From Skeletonema tropicum (taxonomy: Eukaryota > Bacillariophyta > Thalassiosirophyceae > Thalassiosirales > Thalassiosiraceae), in assembly GCA_037178625.1 (NCBI GenBank), contig CM074147.1, positions 1,364,001 to 1,428,000 of the forward strand: a DNA stretch of 64,000 nt. Direction: 5' to 3'. The translations under genes were made by a program, and so were the position numbers. Shown in pieces: positions 40,075 through 49,401 of the stretch (position 1 is the stretch's first letter; every line of letters begins with the position of its first letter). Below the pieces are notes generated by a model. It was given only the letters and a program-made list of their open reading frames with translations, ran no database searches and had not been told where the DNA came from.

Positions 40075-40589
40075 ATGCAACTACTTCCTTTTGCCATTAG
40101 CCCACTCGGACTCTTCGGACCTACAATTAATTACTTCCTACACGGCACACCTCCAAATGTCCACAACATCGACAAGTCCAAATTTCCAAATGCCTCCAAC
40201 ATGGCTCACCAAGCATTCACCAGAACCCGTCAAACATCCTAGAACGAGTTGATTCAATTTGGAAATCGAAACAACGAAACTATCACTACGGGGGATCCTA
40301 CAAAAGCCCAGACCCAAGCACCTACTACACACAAATATTCGGGAGAACGGTTTGTAAGGCAAACGGCTCAGCAGGACTAGCTGCCATTCAAGCACTTTAT
40401 GAGAGCAACAATGGCCCGATAACAGCGTCATCACTTAATGATGACCAAATTTCATATTTATTGTACAGTACAGGTGGCAGATCTACTTCACAAAGAAGTA
40501 GCTCTCAGTTGACTCAAGCGTCTTCTCAGCCATTCGCAGATGCTTTTCTTCTTCAAAATACCTGTGATACGATACGTAGTTTACCGTAG
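40075..40589 (+). pseudogene. C-terminal remnant of another retroelement polyprotein
   Basis: The plus strand reads MQLLPFAISPLGLFGPTINY, then GTPPNVHNIDKSKFPNASNM up to a stop at 40242. In a second frame it continues SNILERVDSIWKSKQRNYHY, GGSYKSPDPSTYYTQIFGRT, and so on to TAG at 40587-40589. The combination resembles a segment I recall near the C terminus of RT-bearing repeat proteins in diatom genomes; this is recall, not a search. One frame shift near 40230 disables it. The minus-strand LINE abuts or interrupts its left side. Confidence 0.45.
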
Positions 40590-40682
40590 CACAGAAATAA
40601 CCGAAAGCCCCCCCCCCCCCACACACACAAATAATAAGTAGCTACTGCAGCACATGTTCGTTATCATTTAGCATAGATGATA

Positions 40683-40734
40683 ATGTCGCCTCTTGAGGGC
40701 CCACCAGACGTACTTTAAAATTTCTGTTACATAG
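40683..40734 (-). repeat. Dispersed ~50-bp repeat (inverted copy at 56540-56597)
   Basis: The reverse complement of this stretch (ATGTAACAGAAATTTTAAAG, then ACGTCTGGTGGG, then CCCTCAAGAGG) recurs at 56540-56597 with one substitution and a short insertion (CTGGG). It may be the end of a repetitive element; no other part of the flanks matches. Confidence 0.6.
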
Positions 40735-41054
40735 TGAGAGGCCACCTGATGGTGTGTGGTGTGGTGGGAGCGGGCATGAAGCAATCGTGTGAAGGAGCAG
40801 CTACTTAGCTGGCAAAGACTATTCAAGATTTATCGAGATAACAGGCACTCCCCAACTTTAACCTCGCCCTCCTTATAAGCGCACCGTGCCTTTCCATATG
40901 TATCCAGCATGAGGCTGTTGTTGATCTGCTGCATCTATTCTTTCATTGAAATGGAATCCAAAGGAAAGGAGAAATGAATAATAGACTTGAAATAGAGGAT
41001 GCAGTTAGTTACATAATGATGTTATTAGTTAATATCAAACGGTAGCTCTGCACG

Positions 41055-41108
41055 GTTCTGGATTTGTATAATCTTCTCAAGTGTCGAAGAATAGTCTCAT
41101 CCATCTCT
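41055..41108 (+). pseudogene. Fragment resembling the 3' part of folylpolyglutamate synthase
   Basis: GTTCTGGATTTGTATAAT followed by TGTCGAA and AGTCTCATCCATCT matches FPGS at 9144-9200, with a few substitutions and gaps, in the same orientation. The match fades on both sides. It is 32 kb from the source gene. Confidence 0.5.
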
Positions 41109-41247
41109 ATTAAGCTGGCAGTATAGCTGTAAGTCCAGAAATTAGTTGATCCTTTCTCTCGTTCAGCCGTCAGAGTTCGACTCGATGTTCTGAGCAAACC
41201 CTGCAGTAAAGTAGGCTTTTTGAAAAATTTAGCTAATTCAAATTGCA

Positions 41248-44200
41248 TCATGTTGCCAGCAGTGCAGCCTTAATATTTCCTCCACGCTTGGCCCTTGCCT
41301 TAGCAATCTTGTTCGAAAGCACTTTATATGCGTGCCCTGCAGCATTCGCATCTTCAAACCACAAGTCCATCCGACTGCGTGTCAATTGTAGTCCATCCGG
41401 ACCCAAGTTGGGACCTCGTCTGCTATTAATGCGTCGGCTGTTTGATGAGTCTAAGTTGAAGAGCGCTGGTACGCGAGGATCTAGTGAGGCGTGTGCAACA
41501 AGAATTCGTCGGGCAGGGGAATTGTTATTCCCTTGCGACGATGTGTCCCTTCGTAGAGCAAGGCATGACAATCTGCACGAAGTAATTACACGACCCTCTC
41601 CGCCAGTACCACCACGTTCTGGCTCAGCGAGGACTGCCCATTTCCCAACAACTACCAAGTAGAGAGACTGCCACTGGATGCCCTCACTCAACACACTTGA
41701 TCTGCCGGTGAAAAGCTTCGAGAAAGAGGATGATACCTCACATACGCATGGAAATGCAGCTTTGCCTATCAGTCCAACAACTGACCCATGAATAGGAGCT
41801 TCTACTTTGCCTGATTCGGAAGATTCTTCTTCGTCCAATATGGCAAAGGCAAATTTGGATGATAAATGGGCCAAAGAATCCGACTCTAGTGTGTCGTCAC
41901 TTGGACATGCTGAAACGTACCACAACCGTCGCTGCGGACTGACGCAACTCTCCGTTTGGTCCTCAAATGAATCTTTCAGTTTTGCAATCTTGATACAGAA
42001 CGCATCCAAATATAGACAACCTACAGCCCACGAAGCTGCACAATGAAATGGTGTGTTGCCGCTGGATTCTGAAACAAGCATATTTTCAACGACGCGAGAG
42101 CTTTCACATAAAATATCAGTTGATTTCATGACAGAAATGGATGACAAAACTTCGAGTCCATATCGATATAGCACTTTGGAATTACCACCTTTTGCTTCTT
42201 CTTTGAGGTAGCAAACGCTCTCAACAGCGCTGTTAGATAACTTATCAGGCTGGTCGAAATAGAACCGATCTATCAGCCACGAGTCGAGATGTTCTTTGCT
42301 CTGGCTGCTATTATTCGGAGATTCACCTTGTCTCGACTTGGCATCGATTTGAGATGGAAACGTCAACAAATACTCAGCTGCTTCCTCACGAATATCTGTC
42401 ATCATCTCATTAACAAAACGGAGTGAATCGATATCACTGGAAACTACATCCACAAGTGTTCGGGCAGCGGCAGCGTTGAATTTGACTTTCCACCATCCAT
42501 CATACGTAACAGATTTATTCACAACGCTTTGACACAAAACCCTCATAGTCTCTACAACGCATCCATCGTTATCTCCGTTCTCATTTATCTGTTTGGAAGC
42601 GAACAAAATCCTCCTGAAAACAGGCGTCTCTACAGATAGGAGTGCCGATTGAATTGCCGCCACAGCCAAGGATTGGAGACTCACCATCTCCTCTGAACCC
42701 TCTATTGCAGAGATGAGAATGTTACGATAGGGATTAGGTCGAGTTGGTGTTGATTCCCCGGTGGTAGAGTTCGACATTTTAACTGAAGTCGAAAGACCGG
42801 TGTGATTACGGAGCATATCAACCAAGGCAGGAGCAAGGATGAAAATACACGTGTTTGATGCGTCATCATTCTTGCTTTCCTTATCCTCTTTGTCCTCACT
42901 TGATGATTTGGATGTTGTCCCAAAATTGTAAACAGGGACAATCTGCTGAAATTCCTCATCAAGCTTCGACAGCCTTGACTGATTCTTCTCCATTCGGATT
43001 TCGAGCGGAACGTTACCGTGCGCGACAGCTCCTCTTTCATCGTTCGCATCCACAGGTACAGTTATCTGTGGCGGACAGATGATCACCAATCCACCAGACG
43101 CTTGTGGTGAAAGTGGATGCAATAACGCAGTAAGGAGGAGATGGCAAAAGGTTGGATTTGATACGGCGTGAAAGATGACAGAAAGACCAAACAAGGCCGT
43201 TTTGGAGGGTGCTAAATCCATTTCGTCAGATGAATGCAAATCTTTGCCGTTCGTTGTATTACTTGATATACTATCCGACTCTGCATTATTTGAAATTGTA
43301 GCCTCCTTCTCAAATTTGGATGAAAATCCATCAGTTGGCTTGGGAGAAAATGGCGGCGGTGACTGTAGTAAAATCGTGGGTTTCCTTGTCTTCTTTGGTG
43401 TTTCAGCCGCTGATGCCGACCCATTCTTTGATGAAGAAAATCGATGCAATGGCAACAGCAGTGGTTGCAGTAGCATTGGATATACGAACGTTGCAAGCAT
43501 CATCTCAATGGCCTGTTCATTCAATGATATCAACCCAACTTCAAGTAAATCATCCAGTAGGAGAAGCTCATCTTGGACATTGGCAATGAGATCCCGGATA
43601 TGATTTATCAATCGGTCTTTCGTTTCATCTCTCTTTGTTGCCTTATTTCGCTGGGGTGTTGTTGATTTGTTAGATTTTGATCGAATATTCTCATTGTCTA
43701 TTATTGTCGCATTGTTTAACTCTTCCAATGCCCGCACTGCTCCCTCGACCTGACCAAACTGGCTCGTTAATCTTGAACACAGCGGTGAGATCAAATCACT
43801 CACTCTTCGAGGGTGGCATGCATATTGAGCAATGGCAATGCGATCTTGTAATGGTAAAGTGATCGCTTCATGGAGTGCCCCGGTAGGAACTTCATTGGAA
43901 TGAGCAGACTCATCGTCATTATCAGTATCACCGTTGTCTCCACACGATTGCTGTTCAACGGTAGCTAATCGAATGATATTCATACACACATTCATGGCAG
44001 TAACTCGCACGAAGGAATCTTGCTCTGACGAACAGAATTCCAATGCTCGGGAGTACAATGGAAAGTCAACATTTTGTCGTTGTTCCATGTACGAAGATGG
44101 TTGTCGATGTTCTGTTGGGGACTGATTGGCCTTCTCTACTGGTAGTGATGGGAACGAAGGCGATTCAGACGCGGCAGGATCTACTGCTGCTGCTGCTTCG

Positions 44201-45561
44201 TCAATTGTTTCCTCGTCAACTCTGCCAATGTCATCACCCGTTTCATCGCCCCCCTCCTTCTCATGATATACTTTGTTACCATCATCATCATCATTACTCC
44301 TCTCACTTGCATTGACAGCATCATCACCACCACCAGCACCATCACTCCCCTCAATAATCGACATTGGAAAACTCAAAAAGAACTGCAAAGTCTCCGCATT
44401 CACCCTCATGGCCAAACTCTTCAAAAATGATACAAAATGTGTCGTCAACTCTCCAATCTCTGGACTTGAAAATTGTAGTAAATTCACCTTCTTCCTATTA
44501 TTCTTCTGTTGTTGTTGTTGTTGTCGACTATTCTTCCCCCTCGAAGCAGAAGAAGAATTGTAAAGTCCATCCCATTCTGCCAACTTGTACAAATCCAACG
44601 GCAACCGTATCAAATCATTCACACGATTATTGGATAGTAATAAATACAAACTGGTGGCACGGGATACGTTTTGGATTAAGATGGAGACTGATTGGATGGC
44701 TTGGGTGGCGATTGTAAGTGGTGGTAGATATTGCTGTTGTTGATGTGTACTGGTGGTGGTGGAGGTGGTGGCGGAGCTATCCTTTTGAAGCGAAGTGGTG
44801 GCAAACGCCACCCCCGTCACAATATTGACAATATTCGCCAACACATTCCTCTCACAAAATAATTCAAATGGTGCTAAATATGGCAATGCTGCATCTTCGT
44901 CCAACATGCTCGATTCTATATCTTCCATGCGTCCATCTCCATCATCATCATCATGCTCACTGTTGGCACCACGATGATGATATTTATTATTATTCGCCGC
45001 ATCCTTCACCTCACTCAAAATCTGTCCAGCCCTCCGTTCCGACAACACTACCAGTTCGGCAATGCGTCGTAACAATTCGACCATTTCAGTTTCGTCAGTT
45101 TTGGAAATTGGTGCAAATTTGCAGGAGGATGCATCCGCTTCAGTGCGTGGTTGCTGCTGTGATGGATTTGGAGTGGTTGGATTGTCATTCAATCGGGATG
45201 TGTGATTCACTTTTGCTTCGGCATCACGATCGCCTGCAGAAGTACTTCTATCATCATTCACTGCTGACTGGCGATTATCATCCTTCGTTACAGCAGCAGC
45301 GACAGCATTGCCTGCACTCTCCAACTCGACAGCCGCCAAAGCTTTGACATCCGTTTCAATTTTGTGGGTTAAAATTTCCAATCGATCCAATTTTTCTTGT
45401 AATTCGTGCAGTGTGTCCTCGGCAATATTCGTATTGGATGCTAAATTATTATTATTATTGCGCGTGGTGGTAGTAGTATTGTTATTGTACCGTCGTGGTG
45501 AGGTGGTGGAGTTTTTACCAAGTTTATGGTTGCTTCCGGATCTTCGGAAGCGGTTGAGCAT
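41248..45561 (-). CDS. CLEC16A-like protein (FPL domain)
   Basis: Single exon of 1437 residues. The family (CLEC16A, Drosophila Ema, C. elegans GOP-1, plant TT9/GFS9) acts in endosome-lysosome and autophagy trafficking. The low-complexity N terminus includes a predicted coiled coil (DTLHELQEKLDRLEILTHKI). The conserved core begins near residue 224: PFELFCERNVLANIVNIV, VSRATSLYLLLSNNRVNDLI, EIGELTTHFVSFLKSLAMRV, NAETLQFFLSF, FPLYSRALEFCSSEQDSFVR and VTAMNVCMNIIRL, the FPL signature. Later segments (DRLINHIRDLIANVQDELLL, VYPMLLQPLLLPLHRF) also fit. The last 160 residues (SLYLVVVGKWAVLAEPE ... MDLWFEDANAAGHAYKVL) look PH-like. It is about 400 residues longer than human CLEC16A because of Ser/Asp/Asn-rich insertions. 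Confidence in the family is high; the cellular role here is inferred. Confidence 0.85.
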   Translation of the reverse strand: MLNRFRRSGSNHKLGKNSTTSPRRYNNNTTTTTRNNNNNLASNTNIAEDTLHELQEKLDRLEILTHKIETDVKALAAVELESAGNAVAAAVTKDDNRQSAVNDDRSTSAGDRDAEAKVNHTSRLNDNPTTPNPSQQQPRTEADASSCKFAPISKTDETEMVELLRRIAELVVLSERRAGQILSEVKDAANNNKYHHRGANSEHDDDDGDGRMEDIESSMLDEDAALPYLAPFELFCERNVLANIVNIVTGVAFATTSLQKDSSATTSTTTSTHQQQQYLPPLTIATQAIQSVSILIQNVSRATSLYLLLSNNRVNDLIRLPLDLYKLAEWDGLYNSSSASRGKNSRQQQQQQKNNRKKVNLLQFSSPEIGELTTHFVSFLKSLAMRVNAETLQFFLSFPMSIIEGSDGAGGGDDAVNASERSNDDDDGNKVYHEKEGGDETGDDIGRVDEETIDEAAAAVDPAASESPSFPSLPVEKANQSPTEHRQPSSYMEQRQNVDFPLYSRALEFCSSEQDSFVRVTAMNVCMNIIRLATVEQQSCGDNGDTDNDDESAHSNEVPTGALHEAITLPLQDRIAIAQYACHPRRVSDLISPLCSRLTSQFGQVEGAVRALEELNNATIIDNENIRSKSNKSTTPQRNKATKRDETKDRLINHIRDLIANVQDELLLLDDLLEVGLISLNEQAIEMMLATFVYPMLLQPLLLPLHRFSSSKNGSASAAETPKKTRKPTILLQSPPPFSPKPTDGFSSKFEKEATISNNAESDSISSNTTNGKDLHSSDEMDLAPSKTALFGLSVIFHAVSNPTFCHLLLTALLHPLSPQASGGLVIICPPQITVPVDANDERGAVAHGNVPLEIRMEKNQSRLSKLDEEFQQIVPVYNFGTTSKSSSEDKEDKESKNDDASNTCIFILAPALVDMLRNHTGLSTSVKMSNSTTGESTPTRPNPYRNILISAIEGSEEMVSLQSLAVAAIQSALLSVETPVFRRILFASKQINENGDNDGCVVETMRVLCQSVVNKSVTYDGWWKVKFNAAAARTLVDVVSSDIDSLRFVNEMMTDIREEAAEYLLTFPSQIDAKSRQGESPNNSSQSKEHLDSWLIDRFYFDQPDKLSNSAVESVCYLKEEAKGGNSKVLYRYGLEVLSSISVMKSTDILCESSRVVENMLVSESSGNTPFHCAASWAVGCLYLDAFCIKIAKLKDSFEDQTESCVSPQRRLWYVSACPSDDTLESDSLAHLSSKFAFAILDEEESSESGKVEAPIHGSVVGLIGKAAFPCVCEVSSSFSKLFTGRSSVLSEGIQWQSLYLVVVGKWAVLAEPERGGTGGEGRVITSCRLSCLALRRDTSSQGNNNSPARRILVAHASLDPRVPALFNLDSSNSRRINSRRGPNLGPDGLQLTRSRMDLWFEDANAAGHAYKVLSNKIAKARAKRGGNIKAALLAT

Positions 45562-46128
45562 GATGATTGATTATTAGTAAATCTGTTGGAATTCTGATCT
45601 GAGGATCTGCTCCGATCTGCTGTGTTCAAATAATAATCGTCGAAGGAATGGGAGCAGCGCAGCCGCTGAATGAATTGATGTCGTCGGGCACGGCCGGATC
45701 TCTTATTTTATTGTCTTTATTATCAATTATTGTGGTTGCAGACATTGGCAGTTGAATGACAGCAATGATATAGCAGTTGCAGGCAGCGGAAAGTAGCGCA
45801 GCGGATCTCGCTCGGAGAATGAATGTTGTTGGTGGTTTGATTTTTGCCTGAACACCGTCCGGCTGTAGGAACGGTATCAGGTCGGGGTATGTGTCGTATC
45901 GACCTAAAGCAAGTCTCTTGGGACTGTTGCAAAAAACACTTCAGTCCTTTGCACTGGATGTAGCCTTCTTTCTTTTATGTATGTGCCTGGCCTTGCTCTC
46001 TCTGCCAAAAATCAATGAATTATTGCTGCACTTGGTCAGTGGTTGGGCAGTAAGTGCAAGTTAACAAATGCAGGCAGGGTGTTACGTGTGTTGCAGCAGT
46101 TACCAGCACCAGACTCTATATATCTAGC
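45562..46128. other. Intergenic interval upstream of the CLEC16A-like gene
   Basis: No gene supported. Contains the presumed promoter of the minus-strand CLEC16A-like gene and short A/T-rich runs. The short frame at 45723-45932 has no motif. Confidence 0.4.
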
Positions 46129-46200
46129 AGCTGCAGCAACAGAGTGAGTCAAAATCTAAAATATTAGGATTTAGATCTAATTGGCGATGATTACGAGAAA

Positions 46201-46290
46201 GGGTAAGAATCAGGGTAAGAATCAGGGTAAGAATCAGGGTAAGAATTCTTACCCTGATTCTTACCCTGATTCTTACCCTGATTCTTACCC
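46201..46290. repeat. 90-bp perfect palindrome of GGGTAAGAATCA units
   Basis: Four GGGTAAGAA units joined by TCA (46201-46245) are followed at once by their exact reverse complement (46246-46290), with EcoRI-type GAATTC at the centre. It can extrude as a 45-bp loopless hairpin. Such palindromes are unstable in most hosts. Confidence 0.95.
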
Positions 46291-47203
46291 TCTTTGTCAG
46301 GGTAAAATATTCCATCGCCAACTTTTCCACAAAGATTGAACGGTTGCTCTGCACCATGTCGAACTGTAGCAGCCACTCTGCCGAAAGGCAGAACGGAGTG
46401 CGGACGAACACGAGAGAACACGAGTAATCAGGGAGGCTGGCTGCAAATCGGCGGAGAAATTGGACTGCAAAGAATGAAGCGGATGGAGAGAGAAGACCAG
46501 CATCAAAAAAACAAATTTCCGGTGGTAGCACACAACAGAGAACAACCACAACAGGAACCATTGCAAGAATAACGGATACGGTGTTGAGGGGCCGATAATT
46601 ATTTCAATGGCTAGGTGCAATTGGTCGATTGCTGCCGAAAAGATGCGACAAGTGCTGCTTTGTAACATTGCATGCGTGTTTTGTAACGTTGCATGTGTAG
46701 TAATTATAGCTGCAGCTGTCAGGGGACTGGATGATCACATCAGTACACGCTGTAAATTATTCGAGTGTAGGAACACCGAGAAATCGTCAATAAAATATTT
46801 GCGTCAAAAGGAAATCAACAACTCAGCGCTTGATATACAATTTCGGCTTTCGATTATGGGGCAGCTGAGGTACACCAGCGGATACTCAAAAACGAATCAG
46901 GTCATTGACTGCTTCAAAGGAAGCAGAAGATATGACAAGGGATATCTTCATTCTCGTTTCAAAGCGGAGGAATAGTGCATTGGGACTAAAGAGGGGCGAA
47001 TCTGCTACATGCATTTCCAGCGGAGTGTTGACGATTCGGTGCTCTTTTGTTCGCCAAGAAAATCTCCTTCGAAGTTGTGATATACGTTTGATGTAATGTA
47101 ACAATCTATCTCTAATACATGTTGGATCAGAGACAGTAGGCGTTTCAGTTGGAAATGATCTTGCAACTTGATACACGATACGAAAAGCAGTGAGAGTAAC
47201 TCT

Positions 47204-48824
47204 TCACCAGAGGATCATAAATAGAATGAAGCAAATTAGACACCAATATAAAATATCCATCTTAATCTTCAGATACTTTAGACTTGCGAACATTTTAGTG
47301 TATTTCCTCACTGTCCTGCCAATGTAAGTTTTGTTACGGCCCCATCTTGGTTCCATACAACGTTTCACTTCGTCTCCTTTCAAGAAGTTGTAAGTCATCA
47401 TCACATTCCTGTAATCCATGTGTGGATGTGACTCTTTCAAATCTTTCATAAATGGAAGTAGAGTTGATGGTGCTACGCCATGAAATGACTTAATTAAATC
47501 TTTCCACGTTTTCTTTGACTTTAACTTGCTAAATACTGGTCTCATCATAAGCGACAAACCTTAGCCCATCAAACAACAGGTCTTTTTCCGTGAGCGATGA
47601 TATGTCACGTTCAACTTGATAATGGTTGCCTCTATCCAAAGCAACTCGCAATGGTGCCGTGCTTTTTTTCCGATTACTGGGACAGTGACTTTATCATTTC
47701 TAACATAATGCAAGTCACCAGTCCGTTCCTAGACTGATGACAGGATTACGAGCCTTGACAGGACCGTAAGTCCATGCCATCTCTAGTCGATTACTGGAGA
47801 CAGGAGTAGGCTAGCGCAGGTCACACCTTGCAGCGTCCACCTACATCTAGTGGGAATTACAGTACTAGTATTCCTCTAGCTAGATCTTTATCTCCTAGTC
47901 CGCCTACCCGCAGTAGTATTTCCTCTTATCCATACCTCTCTCTAGGTGGGAAATAGAGGCTTTTTACCTCGCTGGACTCGAACTGGTGACTTGCATTATG
48001 TTAGAAATGATAAAGTCACTGTCCCAGTAGACTGGAGACAGGAGTAGGCTAGCGCAGGTCACACCTTGCAGCGTCCACCTACATCTAGTGGGAATTACAG
48101 TACTAGTATTCCTCTAGCTAGATCTTTATCTCCTAGTCCGCCTACCCGCAGTAGTATTTCCTCTTATCCATACCTCTCTCTAGGTGGGAAATAGAGGCTT
48201 TTTACCTCGCTGGACTCGAACTGGTGACTTGCATTATGTTAGAAATGATAAAGTCACTGTCCCAGTAGACTGGAGACAGGAGTAGGCTAGCGCAGGTCAC
48301 ACCTTGCAGCGTCCACCTACATCTAGTGGGAATTACAGTACTAGTATTCCTCTAGCTAGATCTTTATCTCCTAGTCCGCCTACCCGCAGTAGTATTTCCT
48401 CTTATCCATACCTCTCTCTAGGTGGGAAATAGAGGCAGTGACTTTATCATTTCTAACATAATGACGTTGTATTCCTTTTGTTTCGGAAACATCATAGATA
48501 TCCGTCTGGAGTTGGTTGGCGATGACGGCGGCAGCAGCTGCCGTGTCTGTATTTGGCACATTACAAGCTTTGTCGCTTTCTTCAGAAAATAATACATCCC
48601 TTCCTGACACAACCATGGACTTTCCACGTCGAAACATCTTGCTACTTATACCAGTTCCAATTTGTGTTGTGTTGCTGGAGGTTGGAGGTTTCCACCCCAT
48701 CATGTTCACTCCGAACGCTGGACGAACCAATACTACTGGACGAAGAGGATGAGTCATCAATACCACCAGAGGAGGGAGATGTGCTTGTATGCGTGCTCAA
48801 CAACTTGAAGCGTCGGCGGATCAT
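47204..48824 (-). pseudogene. Decayed transposase-like gene (Harbinger-type suspected)
   Basis: Pieces on the minus strand, in order: a Ser-rich start at 48824; SKMFRRGKSMVVSGRDVLFS through ETKGIQRHYVRNDKVT; after the tandem array, STAPLRVALDRGNHYQVERD, ISSLTEKDLLFDGLRFVAYD; then FSKLKSKKTWKDLIKSFHGV, APSTLLPFMKDLKESHPHMD, YRNVMMTYNFLKGDEVKRCM, EPRWGRNKTYIGRTVRKYTK and SLKYLKIKMD, where similarity stops near 47240. The frame shifts at an A7 run near 47670 and near 47550, and the 238-bp array is inserted in it. The last block resembles what precedes the DDE domain in Harbinger-like transposases of diatoms, from memory. The catalytic domain is missing. Confidence 0.4.
47793..48435. repeat. Tandem array, 238-bp unit, 2.7 copies
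   Basis: Units start ACTGGAGACAGGAGTAGGC at 47793, 48031 and 48269, and are nearly identical. Each full unit ends with a segment whose inverse contains AGTTCGAGTCC, a good match to a pol III B box, and with ATTATGTTAGAAATGATAAA, a stretch that also occurs in the opposite orientation in both flanks (47684-47711 and 48437-48464). The array may therefore derive from a tRNA-related SINE that captured target sequence. The sameness of the copies points to recent amplification. Confidence 0.85.
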
Positions 48825-48950
48825 CGTATTTCTGTAGCATCAAGGCAGAGCGTATCATCGTCATGGTGATGGTGGTGGGTGGTGGGTGGTGGGGCAAGAA
48901 TTTTGAATGCTGTCGGTCTTTTGGCGATGAGGTAAGGGGGAAAATATTTG

Positions 48951-49065
48951 CAGGGTAAGAATTTAGGGTAAGAATTAGGGTAAGAATTCTTACCCTGCAG
49001 GGTAAGAATCAGGGTAAGAATTCTTACCCTCAGGGTAAGAATATTCTTACCCTGATTCTTACCCT
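48951..49065. repeat. Imperfect palindromic array of the same GGGTAAGAA unit
   Basis: Six direct and four inverted AGGGTAAGAA units occur in alternating blocks (GCAGGGTAAGAA, TTAGGGTAAGAA, TTCTTACCC, TATTCTTACCC). It is the counterpart of 46201-46290 in the opposite flank context, but shuffled rather than perfectly symmetrical. Confidence 0.9.
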
Positions 49066-49401
49066 CTTTCTCGTAGTCAGAGCTATTTAGATCTAAATCC
49101 TCCTCTTTTAGATTTTGACTCACTCTGTTGCAGCAGTGCAGCATCGAGACCTCAGAGCTTATCCACTGTATGTAGATAAGTTGCCAGAAGAATGCAATGA
49201 GGACACGCAACCGGCGGAGTCTTCATATATTAGCAACGCGACATGACTTAATTAAAGAAAGGGTCGTAAGAGCCGATAGGTACTGAGCTTGGGTTTGCAA
49301 TGCGCATTTGACGAGACAACAGCATTGCAATGACAAGGACAGGGGAAATCTCAAATTCTCTCCTATTTTACAAGTGTAAGCTTACAAGATTAATTTTGTA
49401 T

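Larger units (their letters stand above)
40590..41247. other. Intergenic mosaic: homopolymer, dispersed repeat, gene fragment
   Basis: Holds a C12 run followed by (AC)n at 40609-40630, a 50-bp dispersed repeat at 40683-40734, and a fragment resembling the 3' part of FPGS at 41055-41108. Nothing here looks translated. The region lies downstream of the CLEC16A-like gene, which ends at 41248. Confidence 0.5.
46129..49135. mobile_element. Candidate DNA transposon with long palindrome-bearing inverted ends
   Basis: The left end (46129-46325) and the inverse of the right end (about 48920-49135) share, in order: GCAACAGAGTGAGTCAAAAT, CTAAAA, AGGATTTAGATCTAA, ACGAGAAA, an array of GGGTAAGAATCA units with inverted partners, and ATATT...CATCGCCAA. 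The ends differ by many small changes, so the insertion is old. Between them, on the minus strand, lie decayed transposase-like frames (47204-48824) and a 238-bp tandem array. Together these fit one 3-kb element, but two independent hairpin repeats that happen to bracket the region are possible. No target duplication was identified. Confidence 0.45.

Noticed and set aside
47990..48030. Functional tRNA gene in the tandem unit
   Set aside because: A B-box-like sequence is present, but the T stem does not pair, the anticodon stem has only about four pairs, and no acceptor stem is found.
48951..49065. TTAGGG-containing units as interstitial telomeric repeat
   Set aside because: TTAGGG appears only as part of TTAGGGTAAGAA variants; the array is made of AGGGTAAGAA units in both orientations, not of telomere repeats.
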